Assembly: GCA_025458665.1 (NCBI GenBank)
Contig: JALOSG010000151.1
Location: 1 to 8,079 of the forward strand
Direction of reading: 5' to 3'
DNA: 8,079 nt
From: Serpentinimonas sp.
GTDB taxonomy: Bacteria > Pseudomonadota > Gammaproteobacteria > Burkholderiales > Burkholderiaceae_C
Shown here: piece by piece, positions 6,218 through 8,079 of the stretch
Position numbering within the stretch: the stretch's first letter is position 1
How the letters are laid out: the number at the start of each line of letters is the position of its first letter
The notes under the pieces: generated by a model
Databases searched by the model: none
Seen by the model: the letters and a program-made list of their open reading frames with translations, nothing else
What the model was told of the DNA's origin: nothing
Made by a program: the position numbers and the translations under genes

Positions 6218-6457
6218 ATGAAAAAGACCCTGATCTCCCTGACCCTCTCGCTGCTGGCGGTCACCGCCTTTGCGCAGCATTCCGACAAACAAATCCAGGA
6301 AGACATCGCCCGCCACCGCGCCATGGCCGCCGCCCATGAAGGTGCGGCCAGGTGCCTGCAAGCCGGCAAGGGCGAAAAAGTCTGCATGGCGGAACTTCAG
6401 GCCGCCTGCAAGGGTCTGGCGATTGGCAAGTACTGCGGCATGAGGCATGTGCACTGA
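6218..6457 (+). CDS. Small exported four-cysteine protein of the Zur-linked operon
   Basis: This 79-residue protein has a clear Sec signal peptide (MKKTLISLTLSLLAVTAFA, cut after residue 19) and a mature part of about 60 residues. I do not recognise a named family. The mature chain looks helical and holds four cysteines at 46, 56, 64 and 73, i.e. C-x9-C, x7, C-x8-C. This layout resembles a helical hairpin locked by two disulfides (46-73 and 56-64). Histidines at 21, 33, 40, 77 and 79 (RHVH at the C-terminus) could bind metal. The ATG at 6218 has GAGG 8 bases upstream (6206-6209) and starts 5 bases after the permease stop, so it is in the operon. It may be a periplasmic partner or cargo of the ABC complex, or a metal-binding or redox protein. 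The gene is easy to miss because its frame runs open through the permease gene. Confidence 0.85.
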   Translation: MKKTLISLTLSLLAVTAFAQHSDKQIQEDIARHRAMAAAHEGAARCLQAGKGEKVCMAELQAACKGLAIGKYCGMRHVH

Positions 6458-6470
6458 GCCCTTGCACTGA
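6450..6470 (+). repeat. 8-bp direct repeat TGCACTGA at the junction with the hairpin element
   Basis: TGCACTGA occurs at 6450-6457, containing the stop codon of the small exported protein, and again at 6463-6470, where the GC-rich hairpin element begins. The copies are offset by 13 bases. This may be a slippage duplication or a trace of the event that placed the element here. Confidence 0.4.
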
Positions 6471-6540
6471 CCCCCCTGCGCCGCTGCGCGGCTTCCCCCT
6501 GAAGGGGACAACGCGAGCGGCCCGGCAAAGCCGGTTCCCA
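6471..6540. repeat. Three-hairpin GC-rich intergenic element (Comamonadaceae-type dispersed repeat)
   Basis: Three successive hairpins are visible: GCCGC-TGC-GCGGC (6480-6492), TCCCC-CTGAA-GGGGA (6494-6508) and CCGGC-AAA-GCCGG (6522-6534). The opening CCCCCCTGCGCC and the TTCCCCCTGAAGGGGA block match, from memory, a dispersed extragenic repeat frequent in Comamonadaceae genomes. Only one copy is in this window, so repeat status rests on that memory. It sits between two genes of one operon and could terminate or weaken transcription. It can be read through in the frame of the next gene but supplies no start codon. Confidence 0.65.
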
Positions 6541-6575
6541 CGCCCACCCAGTCGGCACCCGCGGGCACGCCGTCG

Positions 6576-7001
6576 GTGCTGCCGCACGGGCAGGGTGCGG
6601 GGGTGCACAGCCCGCTGAGTCCGTTCGCGCCGCTCAAGCCGCGTTCCGATGTGGTGGCCTGGTCGGTGCTGACCGATGTGAAGACGGTGATCCAGAACAA
6701 GCGCATCGTGCCGGTGTACCCCGCTGCGGTGAAGGCGCTGGACCAGAAGAAGGTGCGCCTGCAGGGCTTCATGATGCCGCTGGGTCCCGGCGAGCAACAG
6801 CGGCACTTTTTGCTGGCATCGGTGCCGCTCACCTGTTCGTTCTGCACGCCCGGCGGGCCCGAGAGCATGGTGGAGGTGCGCACCATCCAGCCGGTGAAAT
6901 ACAGCCTGCAGGCGGTGGTGGTGGAAGGCAAGTTCCACGTGTTGCAGAACGATCCTTACGGCCTGTACTACCGTTTCACCGAAGCGGTGGGTGTGAAGTG
7001 A
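6576..7001 (+). CDS. DUF3299-type protein of the Zur-linked operon, apparently lacking its signal peptide
   Basis: This 141-residue protein matches the DUF3299 pattern: VRLQGFMMPL (residues 60-69), a FLLASVPLTCSFCTPGGPESMVEV block with Cys87 and Cys90, and the end NDPYGLYYRFTEA. The function of the family is unknown; members are usually exported and the CxxC could bind metal or be redox active. No good start exists. The frame is open back to a stop at 6468-6470 but contains no ATG, GTG or TTG before the GTG at 6576, which has no clear ribosome site. Residues encoded just upstream (6531-6575) read like a Pro/Ala/Thr linker, as expected after a signal peptide, and before that lies the hairpin element. 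I infer that the original 5' end was lost or replaced. It may be untranslated, cytoplasmic or a recent pseudogene. It is the last gene of the operon, ending 28 bases from a convergent gene. Confidence 0.68.
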   Translation: MLPHGQGAGVHSPLSPFAPLKPRSDVVAWSVLTDVKTVIQNKRIVPVYPAAVKALDQKKVRLQGFMMPLGPGEQQRHFLLASVPLTCSFCTPGGPESMVEVRTIQPVKYSLQAVVVEGKFHVLQNDPYGLYYRFTEAVGVK

Positions 7002-7015
7002 CGCTTTGCCAAGCG
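7002..7015. terminator. Weak hairpin between convergent genes
   Basis: CGCTT-TGCC-AAGCG forms a 5-bp stem directly after the DUF3299 stop codon, in the 28-base gap before the stop of the convergent membrane protein gene. There is no U-tract and the stem is short, so terminator function is doubtful. Confidence 0.2.
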
Positions 7016-7029
7016 CTCGGTGGGGCCCG

Positions 7030-7881
7030 TCACCCGGCGGGCATATAGGGTACGGTCAGCACCGCGCCGTCCAGTCCGCGCGCCATCGCCCAGACCCACA
7101 CCGCCAGGTAGGCGGCGGTGAACACCACCAACCAGCGGCGGCCTGCCGACGGAAACCAGGCCGCCACCAGCGCGCCCGCCAGCGGGAAGAACTGCTGCGC
7201 ATGCATGCCCAGGAAATGCGCGGGCCGCAGGTCGGCCGACAGATGCCAGTCCACACCGGGCAGGCCGCTCCCAGCAGGCGGCTGCATCGCGCTCAGCACG
7301 AAGCCCGCGCTGGCTCCCAATACCAAGGTGAGCACCAGACCTGTCACCACGGCATCCCGCCAGGGCGGCGCCAGCCCGGGGTGGCCATGGCGCACGATCT
7401 GCCAGGCCAGCAAGGGCTGGGTGGCGGTCATGGCCAGCGCGCCCAGACCCATCAGCGAATACATCGCCACAAAAAGCGGATGGCTGTCGTTGTAGTGTGA
7501 AGCTTGACCGAGCGCCGCCATCCCCGTGATATAGACGATCTCCAGCCCGCCCGCGATGACAATGGTCCAGACCACGGTGCGCACGGCGCGGTCGTGTCGA
7601 CGTGCCTCGGGCAGCAAGCCGATGAACCAGGCGGTGCACAGGGCAAACAGTCCGATGGACGCCATGAACTTGAGCGGTTTGGCCCAGACGCTGAAGCCGC
7701 GCAGCGTGCGATCGTCCAGACCCCAGGCGATCAGCGTGGGCAGCATGGCCGCCCACAGCAGCAGGCCAAACAGCGTGAGCGTGCTGCTGCGCCGCCAGGC
7801 CTCGGCCAGCAGCTTGCGCGGGCCAAGGCCGGAGCCCACCAGCGGCATGGGTTTCATGGGGCGGTTGACGGAGGCTTTCAT
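7030..7881 (-). CDS. Seven-helix integral membrane protein of unknown function, paired with an ABA4-like gene
   Basis: This 283-residue protein has about seven hydrophobic segments (near 36-54, 70-90, 103-122, 138-162, 177-199, 228-243 and 250-268). I do not recognise a named family. Distinctive stretches are VWAKPLKFMASIGLF (65-79), SHYNDSHPLFVAMYSL (128-143, with His129 and His134) and RPAHFLGMHAQQFFPLAG (219-236, with His222 and His227). The four histidines near membrane borders might bind heme or metal, but this is speculation. The start is the ATG at 7881, which shares a base with the stop of the upstream gene (TGATG), so translation is probably coupled. The frame is open further upstream, but that region is the other gene in another frame. 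Its work is probably linked to the upstream ABA4-like protein and unrelated to the zinc operons. Confidence 0.85.
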   Translation of the reverse strand: MKASVNRPMKPMPLVGSGLGPRKLLAEAWRRSSTLTLFGLLLWAAMLPTLIAWGLDDRTLRGFSVWAKPLKFMASIGLFALCTAWFIGLLPEARRHDRAVRTVVWTIVIAGGLEIVYITGMAALGQASHYNDSHPLFVAMYSLMGLGALAMTATQPLLAWQIVRHGHPGLAPPWRDAVVTGLVLTLVLGASAGFVLSAMQPPAGSGLPGVDWHLSADLRPAHFLGMHAQQFFPLAGALVAAWFPSAGRRWLVVFTAAYLAVWVWAMARGLDGAVLTVPYMPAG

Positions 7882-8079
7882 CAGGACGATCCAGTGGGTC
7901 GTGCAGACCCGAAGCGGTGGCGCAAGGCGCGAACGGTCACAAAAGCCAGCAGACCCACCGGGCCCAGCATGAAGGTCAGCAGCAGCATGGGAACCACCGC
8001 CAGATGCGGCAGTCCGATCTGCGCGCTGCGCTTCGCAATCCACACGCCGACGAACAGGTCGAAGGCCAGGTAGTGCAGC
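7881..8079 (-). CDS. ABA4-like (DUF4281-type) membrane protein, C-terminal part only
   Basis: The last 65 residues of a minus-strand gene are visible; the rest lies beyond the right edge. They read HYLAFDLFVGVWIAKRSAQI (residues 2-21 of the visible part), then a helix ending TFMLGPVGLLAFVTVRALR. The HYLAFDLFVG...GLPHL...PMLLLTFMLGPVGLL pattern is that of the ABA4-like family, named after a plant protein needed for neoxanthin formation. Bacterial members are small four-helix membrane proteins whose role is not established. The stop TGA (7883-7881) overlaps the ATG of the next gene by one base, so the two form one transcription unit. It was found by translating the edge in all minus frames; the frame with a stop at 7881-7883 is the only one with family-like sequence. 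Confidence 0.82.
   Translation of the reverse strand, partial: LHYLAFDLFVGVWIAKRSAQIGLPHLAVVPMLLLTFMLGPVGLLAFVTVRALRHRFGSARPTGSS

Noticed and set aside
7882..8043. Upstream extension of the seven-helix membrane protein
   Set aside because: The extension is in a different frame from the ABA4-like coding sequence that clearly occupies this stretch; the overlapping ATG at 7881 is the better start.

Overview
The window is GC-rich, with compact genes, strong third-position G/C bias and a GC-rich intergenic element of the kind I associate with Comamonadaceae. I infer a betaproteobacterium of the order Burkholderiales, probably Comamonadaceae (relatives of Hydrogenophaga or Acidovorax). No rRNA, tRNA, CRISPR array, phage or insertion-sequence gene is visible.

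Layout. (1) On the minus strand at 55-936 is an EamA-type drug/metabolite exporter. (2) On the minus strand at 1004-3730 is a complete znuCBA-type high-affinity zinc importer: ATPase first, then permease, then binding protein, tightly packed. It ends in a perfect 9-bp hairpin. (3) A 96-bp divergent control region (3731-3826) holds two inverted copies of a 22-bp sequence that match at 18 of 22 positions. These are best read as paired Zur operators. (4) On the plus strand at 3827-7001 is a second operon. It contains a Fur-family regulator (Zur), a LolD/MacB-like ATPase with a TTG start, an FtsX/MacB-like permease with a GTG start, a 79-residue exported four-cysteine protein, and a DUF3299-type protein. 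A three-hairpin repeat separates the last two genes and seems to have taken the place of the DUF3299 signal peptide. (5) On the minus strand at 7030-8079 is a two-gene unit: the C-terminal end of an ABA4-like (DUF4281-type) membrane protein, followed by an unnamed seven-helix membrane protein whose ATG overlaps the preceding stop.

How the genes fit together. Zur would sense cytoplasmic zinc and repress both divergent operons through the paired operators. One operon imports zinc across the inner membrane. The other encodes a MacB/Lol-type machine that is not a classical importer, plus two small cysteine-bearing accessory proteins. A comparable Zur-controlled set (ATPase, FtsX-like permease, DUF3299) is known to me from Pseudomonas (PA4063-PA4066 region), with unclear function. 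The present version differs: it has a twin-CxnC helical-hairpin-like small protein, a CGC motif in the permease's periplasmic domain, and an apparently leaderless DUF3299 protein. This is the most interesting part of the window.
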